NCBI RefSeq assembly: GCF_001404515.1
Contig: NZ_CXWE01000008.1
Span: 186,001 to 250,000 of the forward strand
Length of the DNA: 64,000 bases
Source: Roseibium album
Lineage (GTDB): Bacteria > Pseudomonadota > Alphaproteobacteria > Rhizobiales > Stappiaceae
Reading direction: 5' to 3'
The notes under the pieces were generated by a model. It was not told the DNA's origin. It ran no database searches and saw only the letters and a program-made list of their open reading frames with translations. The position numbers were made by a program, and so were the translations under genes. Each line of letters opens with the position of its first letter. The stretch's first letter is position 1. Below are positions 53,320-62,123 of this stretch, piece by piece.

Positions 53320-53574
53320 ATGTCACACAATGTATCTGAAAGTAACTACGAAACAACACTTACGATCGTGAAGATAGAAGGCGGAATCGAAGTCACACGT
53401 TCTTCCGTGACATCTGCAGCCGCGGTTTGCATACCACAATTGGGCAGTGTTTATTCTTTGTTCGACTTTGTGGACGGAAAAGAACTGACCGGTGTCGTAA
53501 CAAGGGTCCTGCATAAAAATGTCGTCAACAAGGGGCCGGCCTTCAACGGTTCCATCGAAGTTACGCTCACTTGA
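53320..53574 (+). CDS. small orphan protein, unknown
   Basis: An 84-aa frame beginning MSHNVSESNYETTLTIVKIE and rich in Val, Ser and Thr, with alternating hydrophobic residues that suggest beta strands (TGVVTRVLHKNVVNKGP). No signal peptide and no clear ribosome site. It lies 47 bases after the 57-aa gene and ends 8 bases inside the convergent GNAT gene. No family recognised. Confidence 0.45.
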   Translation: MSHNVSESNYETTLTIVKIEGGIEVTRSSVTSAAAVCIPQLGSVYSLFDFVDGKELTGVVTRVLHKNVVNKGPAFNGSIEVTLT

Positions 53575-54157
53575 ACCGGGACCACGTTTCATTCGCGTTG
53601 CATTGTGCGAGGTTTGACCAGTTAGATTTCGAAAGAACGAGAACCAGAAACTCTTCAATTGTTTCGGAAACAAAGGAAAACCGGCGCTTCACTCGTTCCG
53701 TTCGTTCGAACCCCAACCGTTCCAAGAGGTATATTGATCCAGCGTTTGAAACATGAACTTCAGCTTTGAGCGAGAGTCCGTCAGGGCAAGCGAAATGATG
53801 ATCCACGAACCAGTTTACAGCGCTGCTCGCAATACCCTGACCCCAATACTCATGAGCAACCCAAAACATTATCTGGTCCGAGAGCGAGACAATGCCGGTA
53901 AATTCACCATTCAACTCCAGTGTTCTCGATACCTGCCCGGAGCCGCACAGGAAATCCATGTATTCGGTCAATGTCCGATCGTCCAATGGACAAGGCAGTG
54001 CTGCGAGATATCGGGACACACGTTCATCGGAAAGCGCAACAGCTATTGGCAAACGGTCCTTTGGCAATGTGGGTCTGAGGCGAAGCACTCCGCCCGGAAG
54101 CGTGAGTTTCGACTCATCCGGCAGGTTTGCGACTATTCCCGGCGCGCCCTTGTTCAC
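53567..54157 (-). CDS. GNAT family N-acetyltransferase, RimJ/RimL type
   Basis: Acetyltransferase of 196 aa with a GTG start at 54157 supported by GGAGG 7 bases upstream. LRLRPTLPKDRLPIAVALSD is the start of the domain, FWVAHEYWGQGIASSAVNWF the acetyl-CoA loop and HVSNAGSIYLLERLGFERTE the C-terminal strand. RimJ/RimL-type enzymes acetylate protein N termini or small molecules. GC is lower than in the flanking operons, and the genes on both sides are small orphans, so it may be part of a recently gained segment. Confidence 0.85.
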   Translation of the reverse strand: MNKGAPGIVANLPDESKLTLPGGVLRLRPTLPKDRLPIAVALSDERVSRYLAALPCPLDDRTLTEYMDFLCGSGQVSRTLELNGEFTGIVSLSDQIMFWVAHEYWGQGIASSAVNWFVDHHFACPDGLSLKAEVHVSNAGSIYLLERLGFERTERVKRRFSFVSETIEEFLVLVLSKSNWSNLAQCNANETWSRFK

Positions 54158-54689
54158 TCAGTGCCTCCATCCTGGCGGTGATACGACAGCACACCACACT
54201 CCGACGTTCCCAAAATAACCTCAATCAAACAATGATTTGTCGAAACATTCACCCAGAGCTCCGGATAAAAGAAAGCCACCACAATACGCACTGCCATCTG
54301 CCGCCTTCGTATTTGTTCCAAAAATTATATAATAAAAAAAATTAAGTGTTTTTACGAACAAATCATAGACATTCGGAAAATTTACAAGTAAAATATGAAG
54401 CAATCAAGCACGTGCTGACGACTTTGTGAAATAAACATAAACTTCAAATGTCCGTCAACAGCGTTAACATGGGAGCATAGTACGTTCAATTAGCACCGCT
54501 TTGCGGAGCATTCTCACGTAATTTGCTCAATTTCCCCCTAAATTTGCTGTATTTTTATTTGTTAGTCACCGTTGAATATTTGGTGATACGTCGAAAGAAC
54601 AAGAAACCGCTTCGATGCGGCAACGAAGTTGGTGCGAATAGTCAAATTGATGATTTCGGCACCGAAGTTACAAGTAGGGAGAGAAGAAA
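54158..54689. other. 532-base AT-rich intergenic region
   Basis: No gene is seen. The centre is strongly AT-rich, and ATTTGTTC (54311-54318)/GAACAAAT (54356-54363) is an 8-bp inverted repeat around an AT-only core. The region separates the GNAT gene from the monooxygenase regulatory genes and should hold the promoter for 54690. It resembles a recombination-prone or nucleoid-protein-bound stretch. Confidence 0.4.
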
Positions 54690-55175
54690 TTGGTCGAAAT
54701 AATCTCCAAGAAGGACGGACCGAGGCGTGAAGATGTGGCCGCCAAACGCCTGATCAACGAAAACAGGTCCACGATTCATCGGCTCGCTGACCAGATAAGC
54801 AATGGTGGTTTCAGCCGATCGCGGCAGCTTCTGAAGGAATCGCGGCAGGAGCCCAAACCTGACGGTCTGGTTTTTCATTTCCTAGACAATTCAAGAACGC
54901 CTGAAGAACCGGAACCGCGATTGCGCCGGAGCCCGAACGGGCGCGTGTTTGTGATGGATACCAAGTCCGGAAAACAGATATTGTTTCTGGGCGAGGTCCG
55001 GGAACGGGACTCTCTTCGCTACTTCGCCTTGTCAACGAAGAAGAACGGGTTCATTTCACCCGTCGACGAGGAGATTGAACACTCCTTGAGTGATCTGGAC
55101 GGCGTCGTCATAGAATCCCCCGAAGTCGAAGAAAAAATGCTCGACGTTATCCGGAAAAGACTGCAGGTCCCCTGA
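54690..55175 (+). CDS. unknown 161-aa protein upstream of the sigma-54 regulator
   Basis: Hydrophilic protein of 161 aa with a TTG start at 54690 and GGGAGAG upstream. The N terminus is Arg/Lys-rich (RREDVAAKRLINENRSTIHR), the middle is Pro/Arg-rich and probably flexible, and the C-terminal half looks like a small folded domain (NGRVFVMDTKSGKQILFLGE). No TM segment or family is recognised. It lies 67 bases before the regulator ATG and is probably co-transcribed, so it may belong to the monooxygenase control unit. Confidence 0.6.
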   Translation: MVEIISKKDGPRREDVAAKRLINENRSTIHRLADQISNGGFSRSRQLLKESRQEPKPDGLVFHFLDNSRTPEEPEPRLRRSPNGRVFVMDTKSGKQILFLGEVRERDSLRYFALSTKKNGFISPVDEEIEHSLSDLDGVVIESPEVEEKMLDVIRKRLQVP

Positions 55176-55242
55176 CCCCGAATTGAGGGAGGGACAAAAA
55201 ATTCACGCTCAGAATTGCTACTTGTCAGGGACGCGAGACAAC

Positions 55243-57279
55243 ATGCCAACGAGCTATTTCACGACACAGAATCACGCCGGCTTCAAGAAGCGCGAGACGA
55301 ATTCAATCAATGCCGAACGCCAAACGATGCGCTCCTGGGAGCAGTATGTTGAAGGTCGGCTGGATACCAATGAAATCGAACGCGGACTTGCAGGTGTACG
55401 ACCGGAAATACTGAAGTCCTGGGATCGAAGCAAAGACCTCGGGATCAGTGCGCTGTCGCAAGCCTCTCCCAAAAAGCTTACCGCTGAAAATATTTTCACG
55501 CTGACCCAGAAAAACCAGACGCTTGTCATTGCCGCAAGGGCCGCCTTTGCACGACTCGCACCGCACTTGGCCGAATCCGGAGCCATTTTGATCCTAACGG
55601 ACAAGAATGGAACAATTATCGAGGCAATTGGCGATCCGGAGACAATAGACGCAGGACGTGACATTCAGCTGGAAATCGGGGGCGTCTGGGCGGAAGGCGT
55701 CATCGGGACGAACGGTATCGGAACCGCATTGAGCACGGGAACACCAGCCTACGTTCATGCATCCGAACATTTTTGCGTGGGTATCAAGGCGTGGACTTGC
55801 GCCGCCGCGCCAATATTCGACCCCCTAGACAAGAGTATCGCCGGAGTACTGGATCTGTCCGGGCCGCCGGCCATTTTCCGACCGCACAATCTCGCGCTTG
55901 TTGTTGCCGCAGCACGCGAGATTGAAATTGCCCTGGCAGAGGGACTGCGGGAAGAAAGGACACTTCTTCTGGAAGCTCTCATCGACTCGCCCTCTACGCA
56001 CAGCAGTACCGACGGCATCGTTCTCCTCAACCGGGCTGGACGGATCGTTTACAACCGGAACACCGACAAGATTTCCTCCAGACGCAAGCAGGATCTTGTG
56101 ATCGGCCGGAAGTTGCTGGCCATGAAACCGGAAATGACCGACGGGCAACTTGCCGAAGCTATTCCACGTGAACTGGTCATCAAGGGCGTCGAACTTCTCA
56201 AGACCGGCGGTGAAACTCGCGGCGCTGTTCTGATCCTGCCTGGCGACTCCCAATCAAAGAAACCCGCGGCCAGGTCCCAGAGTGTAAAAATCTCGGCGCG
56301 CAGTGGCGTCGAGGAAGATGAAATCGAGATTATCGGCAATTGCCCGAGAATGCTCGAAGCCATGGACTATGCGCGCCGGGCGGCAGAAGCGAATGTTACT
56401 GTTCTGGTTCAAGGGGAAACCGGCGTCGGCAAGGAACTGTTCGCCCGTCTGATTCACAGCCACCACAAGAAGAAAAACGCTCCCTATGTCGCTGTCAATT
56501 GCGCGGCCATTTCCAGCGACCTGATCGGTGGCGAACTGTTTGGACATGTCGCCGGCGCTTTCACTGGTGCGTTGCGAGAAGGGAAGGTCGGCAAGTTCGA
56601 ACTGGCAAACAGCGGTGTGATATGTCTCGACGAAATCGGCGACATGCCGCTGGAACTGCAATCTTATCTGCTGCGGACGCTGGAACAGCGAGCGGTCTAT
56701 CGCATCGGATGTAACAGGCGGCGCGCAATTGATGTTCAGCTGGTCGCAATGACCAACCGAAATCTGCGCAACGACATCGAAGAAGGCAATTTTCGACGGG
56801 ATCTCTTCTACAGGATCAGCGCGATTGTCATTGAAGTCCCGCCCCTTCGCGAAAGAGGTGACGACATTCAACTGCTTGTCGATCAGTTCAATGGGGTTTT
56901 ATCGCGCAAGTTCGGACGTCCTCTGCTGACCTTCGACGACAGCGCAAGAACGGCACTCGGCACCTATCGCTGGCCTGGAAATGTACGCGAACTCAGAAAC
57001 ACCATCGAAAGACTGTGCCTGCTGGCAAAGAGCGAACGGATTTCCATGTGGGATCTTCCACCGGACATCACATCTCCGGATGACGATATGATCCTGCCAG
57101 CCGGCCACGTACCGGTACCTGCTGACAAGCTCAACCTCGACGACATTGAATCAATCGCGATACAGCGGACAATTGAACTTGAAAACGGGAATCTGTCCAA
57201 AGTTGCCGCCTCGTTGGGCATCTCACGCCCTACTCTCTATCGAAAGATAAAGTTATACGGGCTTGAACGAGGAAAATAG
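55243..57279 (+). CDS. sigma-54-dependent activator of the monooxygenase cluster, AcoR/MimR-like
   Basis: Enhancer-binding regulator, 678 aa from ATG 55243 (a TTG at 55183 is possible). A GAF-type sensor covers about residues 70-230 (IGTNGIGTALSTGTPAYVHA). The AAA+ domain spans about 360-600: Walker A GETGVGKE, the sigma-54 contact loop GAFTGA and Walker B VICLDEIGDMP. A Fis-type HTH closes the chain (NLSKVAASLGISRPTLYRK). No receiver domain is present, so it senses a small ligand. AcoR-type MimR activates the propane/acetone monooxygenase genes in mycobacteria; the convergent SDIMO operon is the likely target. Confidence 0.93.
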   Translation: MPTSYFTTQNHAGFKKRETNSINAERQTMRSWEQYVEGRLDTNEIERGLAGVRPEILKSWDRSKDLGISALSQASPKKLTAENIFTLTQKNQTLVIAARAAFARLAPHLAESGAILILTDKNGTIIEAIGDPETIDAGRDIQLEIGGVWAEGVIGTNGIGTALSTGTPAYVHASEHFCVGIKAWTCAAAPIFDPLDKSIAGVLDLSGPPAIFRPHNLALVVAAAREIEIALAEGLREERTLLLEALIDSPSTHSSTDGIVLLNRAGRIVYNRNTDKISSRRKQDLVIGRKLLAMKPEMTDGQLAEAIPRELVIKGVELLKTGGETRGAVLILPGDSQSKKPAARSQSVKISARSGVEEDEIEIIGNCPRMLEAMDYARRAAEANVTVLVQGETGVGKELFARLIHSHHKKKNAPYVAVNCAAISSDLIGGELFGHVAGAFTGALREGKVGKFELANSGVICLDEIGDMPLELQSYLLRTLEQRAVYRIGCNRRRAIDVQLVAMTNRNLRNDIEEGNFRRDLFYRISAIVIEVPPLRERGDDIQLLVDQFNGVLSRKFGRPLLTFDDSARTALGTYRWPGNVRELRNTIERLCLLAKSERISMWDLPPDITSPDDDMILPAGHVPVPADKLNLDDIESIAIQRTIELENGNLSKVAASLGISRPTLYRKIKLYGLERGK

Positions 57280-57318
57280 AACGCGTTATATGCGTACTGC
57301 AAATTTGAAATACAAAAC

Positions 57319-57383
57319 AACAGTACCGAAAAAAAAATCCAGAATACTAGTGGGCGACAGAGATGATACTGAATGTCGCCCAC
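57319..57383 (-). terminator. terminator of the monooxygenase operon
   Basis: GTGGGCGACA (57350-57359) pairs perfectly with TGTCGCCCAC (57374-57383), with a 14-base loop. On the minus strand a TTTTTTTTT run follows 10 bases past the stem. It lies between the convergent adh and regulator genes and may serve both. Confidence 0.75.
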
Positions 57384-57402
57384 AAATCATATTCTACTAT
57401 AC

Positions 57403-58446
57403 TTACGGAACGATCACACCTCGGCCAGTGAACTTGCGATTTTTGAAATCGTCAATCGCCGCATTGATGTTGTCCAGCGAATACTCAGTGTAGTGCATCT
57501 TCACCAAGCCATCGGCATTCAGCTCCATCAATTCAACCAACTCGGTATAGTCTCCGACGAGGCTGCCGCCGATTTTTATTTCGTTTACAACAAGTTCAAC
57601 CGTTGGAACTTCGATCTGTCCGCCATACCCGACAACAATCAATTCCCCGCCCTGGCGCAGCAATTTCCAGCAGATGTTCTCCACGCCCAGTTCGCCGACA
57701 AAATCGATCACCACCTGACTTCCGCCACCGGTGATATCTTTGATCTGTTCGATCAGGTCGGGCCCGCCGTCGAGCACAACATCAGCGCCCAGATCCCGGG
57801 CAAGTGCCTGCGCGCCCGGCTCACGATCCACCGCAATGACGCGGGCACCACAGAGGTGTTTCAGACACTGGATCGCAATATGTCCAAGCCCGCCCACGCC
57901 CAGGACGGTGACATATGCTCCCGGGTAAACGAGACCGGCTGCCCGTTTTGCCGCACGATAGGCGGTAATACCGGCATCAGCCATCGGCGCCACATCCAGA
58001 GGAGTGACATTGGTGTTCAGTTTGATCAGTGAACTTTCGTTTGTCAGGAAATATTCCGCGAAACCGCCATCCAGTCCGAGCCCCGGAAATTGCCCGTGGT
58101 CGCAATACATGTCGTGGCCATACCGGCAATTCAGGCAAATTCCGCAACTTCTATGAGGGTGTACGATCACCGCATCACCAGGTTTTACGGATTTCACGTT
58201 GCTGCCGACGTCTTCTACCCAACCGGCATTCTCGTGGCCCATAATGTATGGCAAGAGGCTCCCTTCGACATCCATGATGTCCTTCCACACCCCTTCAATG
58301 ATATGCAGGTCCGTGCGGCATAAGCCGGCCGCCCCCACTTTTACGACAACTTCATCAGCTGCGTTGATCGTCGGCGGTGCAACATCTTCAATGCTGAGTT
58401 GGACATTCATTGCCGGGTCATATTCATAAAGCCTAGCAGCTTTCAT
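57403..58446 (-). CDS. NAD(P)-dependent zinc alcohol dehydrogenase of the monooxygenase cluster
   Basis: Medium-chain zinc dehydrogenase, 347 aa. Catalytic zinc ligands are in GLCRTDLHIIEG and MGHENAGWVEDVG, structural zinc cysteines in RSCGICLNCRYGHDMYC, and the cofactor loop is LGVGGLGHIAIQCLK. As the last gene of the operon it would oxidise the alcohol made by the monooxygenase (2-propanol or acetol if the substrate is propane or acetone). A terminator follows. The order matches actinobacterial propane and phenol clusters with a terminal ADH. Confidence 0.93.
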   Translation of the reverse strand: MKAARLYEYDPAMNVQLSIEDVAPPTINAADEVVVKVGAAGLCRTDLHIIEGVWKDIMDVEGSLLPYIMGHENAGWVEDVGSNVKSVKPGDAVIVHPHRSCGICLNCRYGHDMYCDHGQFPGLGLDGGFAEYFLTNESSLIKLNTNVTPLDVAPMADAGITAYRAAKRAAGLVYPGAYVTVLGVGGLGHIAIQCLKHLCGARVIAVDREPGAQALARDLGADVVLDGGPDLIEQIKDITGGGSQVVIDFVGELGVENICWKLLRQGGELIVVGYGGQIEVPTVELVVNEIKIGGSLVGDYTELVELMELNADGLVKMHYTEYSLDNINAAIDDFKNRKFTGRGVIVP

Positions 58447-58511
58447 AACAGGTTCCTTCCGCAGGAATGAGGTCGACGGGCGCAGAACGCGAATGCGCCC
58501 GAATTGATTTC

Positions 58512-60149
58512 TTATGCGCGTCCCAGAAGTTCGGCCCCGCCACCCAGCGCCGGACCTGCAGTCGGATCCGCTTCGCCTTCGTCAAGGTCACCGATCAGGG
58601 TTTCCGTGGTCAGTATCAGCGTCGCTACCGAGGTCGCATTTACCAACGCACTCGCCGTCACACGTACCGGGTCGATTACACCTGCTTCGAACATGTCCTG
58701 GAATTCGCCGATTTCGGCGTTGAACCCCTGTCCCGGCGCCGCGGACGTGACCGAGGCAACAACTGAATCGGCATCCGCACCGGCATTGCTGGCGATCCTG
58801 GCGACTGGACGCGTCAATACCGAGCGAACGAGTTCGACACCGGCCCTGACATCGGCTTCGTTGTCGGAGGCGAGATCCTGCAGAACCCAGTCAATCTGCG
58901 CCAACGCCGTGCCACCGCCGGCAACGACACCATCCTCGGAAGCAGCCCTCACGGCCGAGAGCGCGTCATCTATCAGCTGGATCTTGCGTTTCTGTTCGAC
59001 GGGCGTGAAACCACCGGCGTAGATGACGGCTGTTCCACCGGTCAGCTTGGACAAACGCTCACGCAGTTTGTCCTGCTCGATATTCGGCGGGGCAACCTCG
59101 ATCTGACGCTGAACCTGGGCACGACGTGCGGCAACGAGATCCGGGTCTCCTTCGCCTTGAATGATGCTGGTCAACGAGGCGGATACTCTTACCTTTCTCG
59201 CCCCGCCCAATTGCTTGAGCGTTACGTCCTCGACCTTCTTGCCCAGTCCCTTGGATATGACCTCGCCACCGGTGAGAATTGCAAGGTCATCCATCATCGC
59301 TGAACGCCAATGACCGTATTCTGGCGGGTGCACAATCAGGTATTTTCCGGGACCACCGTCGTCCAGCAGACTGACAACCACTTCCGGTGCGATTTCTTCT
59401 GCAACAACAAGAAGGGGCCGACCGGCAGACTTGGCAATTTCACGCGCTTCGTGCAACACGTCCGGCGACGGGATCTTGTGATCCGTCATCAAGATCAACG
59501 GGTTCTCAAGAACAGCTTCCATCTGCTCCTGATCAGTCACCATGTGATGCGAGATGTAGCCGCGGTCGAAGGAAATTCCCTCGATAATTTCCAACGTCGT
59601 GTCGATGGTCACGCCGAAATCGGCAGAAATTATTCCGGTGTTTCCGACGCGCTCGAAGGCTTCGGCCACCAGTGCGCCCAGTTCGGGGTCCGATGCGGAA
59701 ACGCGCGCAACCGCTCTCAGGTATTCCGGATGTTGCTCACAGGAGCGGGACGACTCGTCAAGACCCTCGACAATCCCTGAAACGGCAAGCTCGATACCTT
59801 TGCAAAGGTCGACGGGCTTGACGCCATTCGCCGTGATCTCAACGCCCTTTTGTATCAGCGCGTTCGCCAGCACAATGGCCGTTGTCGTTCCGTCTCCCGC
59901 GACCTCGTTGGTTTGCATGCTCACTTCGCGTACGACCTGGGCTCCCATGTTTTCAAACCGGTCGGTCAATTCGATCTCCGAAGCGATCGTGACCCCGTCC
60001 CTGGACACGATCGGCGTGCCCACGGGACGATCTATCATTGCATTGAGCCCCTTTGGCCCGAGCGTCGGCTCTACCGCTGCAGCAAGTTTCGCGACACCAT
60101 TTGCCAGCGCAGAACGCGCACTTCCGTTATGGATGAGTAGCTTGGCCAT
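58512..60149 (-). CDS. GroEL-type chaperonin of the monooxygenase cluster, no GGM tail
   Basis: Chaperonin paralogue of 545 aa. ATP-site motifs are VEPTLGPKGLNAMID and EVAGDGTTTAIVLA, and SEDGVVAGGGTALAQ follows with the D of LIDDALSAVR. The C terminus is PTAGPALGGGAELLGRA in place of the Gly-Gly-Met repeats of housekeeping GroEL. No groES lies beside it. In mycobacterial clusters a similar protein, MimG, is needed to fold the large hydroxylase subunit; the same role is inferred. ATG 60149 is preferred, 7 bases after GGAG; ATG 60152 is the alternative. Confidence 0.93.
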   Translation of the reverse strand: MAKLLIHNGSARSALANGVAKLAAAVEPTLGPKGLNAMIDRPVGTPIVSRDGVTIASEIELTDRFENMGAQVVREVSMQTNEVAGDGTTTAIVLANALIQKGVEITANGVKPVDLCKGIELAVSGIVEGLDESSRSCEQHPEYLRAVARVSASDPELGALVAEAFERVGNTGIISADFGVTIDTTLEIIEGISFDRGYISHHMVTDQEQMEAVLENPLILMTDHKIPSPDVLHEAREIAKSAGRPLLVVAEEIAPEVVVSLLDDGGPGKYLIVHPPEYGHWRSAMMDDLAILTGGEVISKGLGKKVEDVTLKQLGGARKVRVSASLTSIIQGEGDPDLVAARRAQVQRQIEVAPPNIEQDKLRERLSKLTGGTAVIYAGGFTPVEQKRKIQLIDDALSAVRAASEDGVVAGGGTALAQIDWVLQDLASDNEADVRAGVELVRSVLTRPVARIASNAGADADSVVASVTSAAPGQGFNAEIGEFQDMFEAGVIDPVRVTASALVNATSVATLILTTETLIGDLDEGEADPTAGPALGGGAELLGRA

Positions 60150-60206
60150 CATCTGTCTCCTTGAATTTTTTGAGCGCCGCACGCGGCGCATCTGGCTCCG
60201 CCTGGC

Positions 60207-61004
60207 TTAGACAGACTCAAAATTTTGTGGGGGGACACGCCCTTGAATGAAGTCCACCAGAGTGGGACCGTCAGGCCCGATCTCAACTTCCTTGTAGCGG
60301 GTGTTGCTCAGTCCACGACAAAGTGCCCCGTTGAATTCCATGTTGATCCGCACGGATCGCAATTCGCTGAGGTGCTGGCGCAAGTTACCCGCTTCTATCC
60401 GCTGGCCGGTCCAGGTCACAAACGCCGGATCATCCGAACCGGAAGCCAATTGGCGAGAAACCAGCAAGGAGCGGTAACGCGGTTTCTGCCTGACTTCTTC
60501 TTCGCCCTGAAACTCGATCAGGTCGAATTCCCCAAGCGTCATGGAAACGATTGCTTCGGCGGACAATCCAGCCTGCTGCAAGGCAAGCAGAACGGTTTCC
60601 TGCCGGCGTATGAAAGCCTTTTCAAGGAATTTGAGATTGACGCTCTCCAGCTCTTCGCCGTTGCAATATTTGGAGAAAACCTCGTCAAAGCTGCAGCTTC
60701 CGTTGACACCCTCATTTACCTGAACGTCGAAGCAATGATCCTTGAGCGTGACGGTAACCTCACGCACCCAGTTCAGTTTTTCCACTTCCTGCCGGATGCC
60801 GAACGCCATGAGAAAGGCGAAATTCGGCGAGCACCAGTAGGTAGGAAGCCGAAAATCGACTTCCACCTTTTCAGAAGTAAAAACCTCAACCCGCTCGACA
60901 AAACCCATATCGGTGATGGGTTCGTCGAGTTCTGGATCGGAGACATTTTCCAGCTGTTCCCAGACGGTTGTCGCCAATTCAGATTGTTGAATTTCCTTCA
61001 GCAT
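60207..61004 (-). CDS. MIP18/DUF59-type iron-sulfur assembly protein with long C-terminal domain
   Basis: Protein of 265 aa. Residues about 10-105 are a MIP18 (DUF59) domain: VSDPELDEPITDMGFVERVEV and LPTYWCSPNFAFLMAFG with the conserved cysteine. The remaining 160 residues have no recognised family (CSFDEVFSKYCNGEEL, then GLSAEAIVSMTLGEFDLIEF). DUF59 proteins help mature metal centres; here the likely client is the reductase [2Fe-2S] cluster or the diiron hydroxylase. The gene starts 4 bases after the amidohydrolase stop. Confidence 0.82.
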   Translation of the reverse strand: MLKEIQQSELATTVWEQLENVSDPELDEPITDMGFVERVEVFTSEKVEVDFRLPTYWCSPNFAFLMAFGIRQEVEKLNWVREVTVTLKDHCFDVQVNEGVNGSCSFDEVFSKYCNGEELESVNLKFLEKAFIRRQETVLLALQQAGLSAEAIVSMTLGEFDLIEFQGEEEVRQKPRYRSLLVSRQLASGSDDPAFVTWTGQRIEAGNLRQHLSELRSVRINMEFNGALCRGLSNTRYKEVEIGPDGPTLVDFIQGRVPPQNFESV

Positions 61005-61008
61005 CTAC

Positions 61009-62037
61009 TCACTCCGCTGCGACTTGAATTGGCGAAGCATTCAGTTGCTTGAGTTTCGCGGCGGCATCGATGCCGTACAGACTTGCAGCATTCAGGCCGA
61101 GTATCTTTTCCTTGACCTCGTCCGTGAGCTGAACGCCGCCGCGTTCTGCCGAAATGTCTTCCGGAATCTGATAGTTCCAGAGCTGGTCAACAAGCCAGGC
61201 AGGTGTCCAGATTGCATAGTCGGAACCGAACAGGAGCTTGTCTTCCCCGACCCACCAGAGCAATTCTGCCATGACCTCGCCGAAGTAACGGGGGCGGGAG
61301 TGGATGAACGGCAAGGCAACGGCCAGGCCTGCGTAGACGTTTGTCTCCTGCGTGGCGATCCAGCAGAAGTCATCGAGTCTCGGAAGGCCGCAATGCTCGA
61401 TGATCCAGTTCAGGTTCTGGAAATCTGTCGCCGCATAGTCGACATCGTGAACATCAAAGGCATCCTTGTTCAGAGGAATGATCGTCGGACCCTTGTGAAC
61501 ATGGATATTCCGTATCCCGAGTTTGTCGCAAAGCTCGAAACACTTGTAGGCTGCCGGATCATTCAGCGCCCAACCCTTGCTGTCTCCGTTCCATTCAGCG
61601 GTGTACATTTTCACACCCTGAATATCGAAGTTTTCCTTCATGTAGTGGATGTATTCCAACGCCTTTTCACCGTCGCGCGGATCGAATGTGCCATTGACGA
61701 TGAAGCGCTCGGGGTGGCGGGAAGCCATCTCGGAACTGCGTTCAATGCTGGAAAAGCCGTTCTTGTAAAAGTCACTCAGATAAGTCGACTGAATGATCGC
61801 CATGTCGTCCGGACCATCAATGAACAGGTCACGATAGACATCGTCCGCAGTGTATTTTTCGAACTTGCTCTTTTCCCAAAGCTCCTCAGCCGGGCTCAGG
61901 TTGGTGTGATAGGCGTAAAAACAATCAATAAACTGCTTGCCATGAACATTGGCCTGGTTTTCCGGACTTCCGTCCCAGAAGTGTGTGTGGCCATCGAGAA
62001 CAAAGATCTCTCTTCCGTCTTCGGTCTTATACATCAT
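61009..62037 (-). CDS. amidohydrolase family protein of the monooxygenase cluster
   Basis: TIM-barrel metal hydrolase, 342 aa, of the Amidohydro_2 (ACMSD-like) class. The HxH motif is DGHTHFWDG (residue about 15), further ligands are in IHVHKGPTIIP and the metal aspartate in LLFGSDYAIWTPAW. Genes of this family recur in propane-type SDIMO clusters, but their role is not established; a part in processing an oxidised product or in metal loading has been suggested only by linkage. It is separated from the coupling protein by 86 bases and tightly linked to DUF59. Confidence 0.88.
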   Translation of the reverse strand: MMYKTEDGREIFVLDGHTHFWDGSPENQANVHGKQFIDCFYAYHTNLSPAEELWEKSKFEKYTADDVYRDLFIDGPDDMAIIQSTYLSDFYKNGFSSIERSSEMASRHPERFIVNGTFDPRDGEKALEYIHYMKENFDIQGVKMYTAEWNGDSKGWALNDPAAYKCFELCDKLGIRNIHVHKGPTIIPLNKDAFDVHDVDYAATDFQNLNWIIEHCGLPRLDDFCWIATQETNVYAGLAVALPFIHSRPRYFGEVMAELLWWVGEDKLLFGSDYAIWTPAWLVDQLWNYQIPEDISAERGGVQLTDEVKEKILGLNAASLYGIDAAAKLKQLNASPIQVAAE

Positions 62038-62123
62038 GCTCCTCCATCATTTTGCTTTGCTTCCGGATCTAAAGAGGGAGCCGCGGCGCAGCGGTTACGC
62101 ACCGTCGCGCCGTGGCAATCGTG

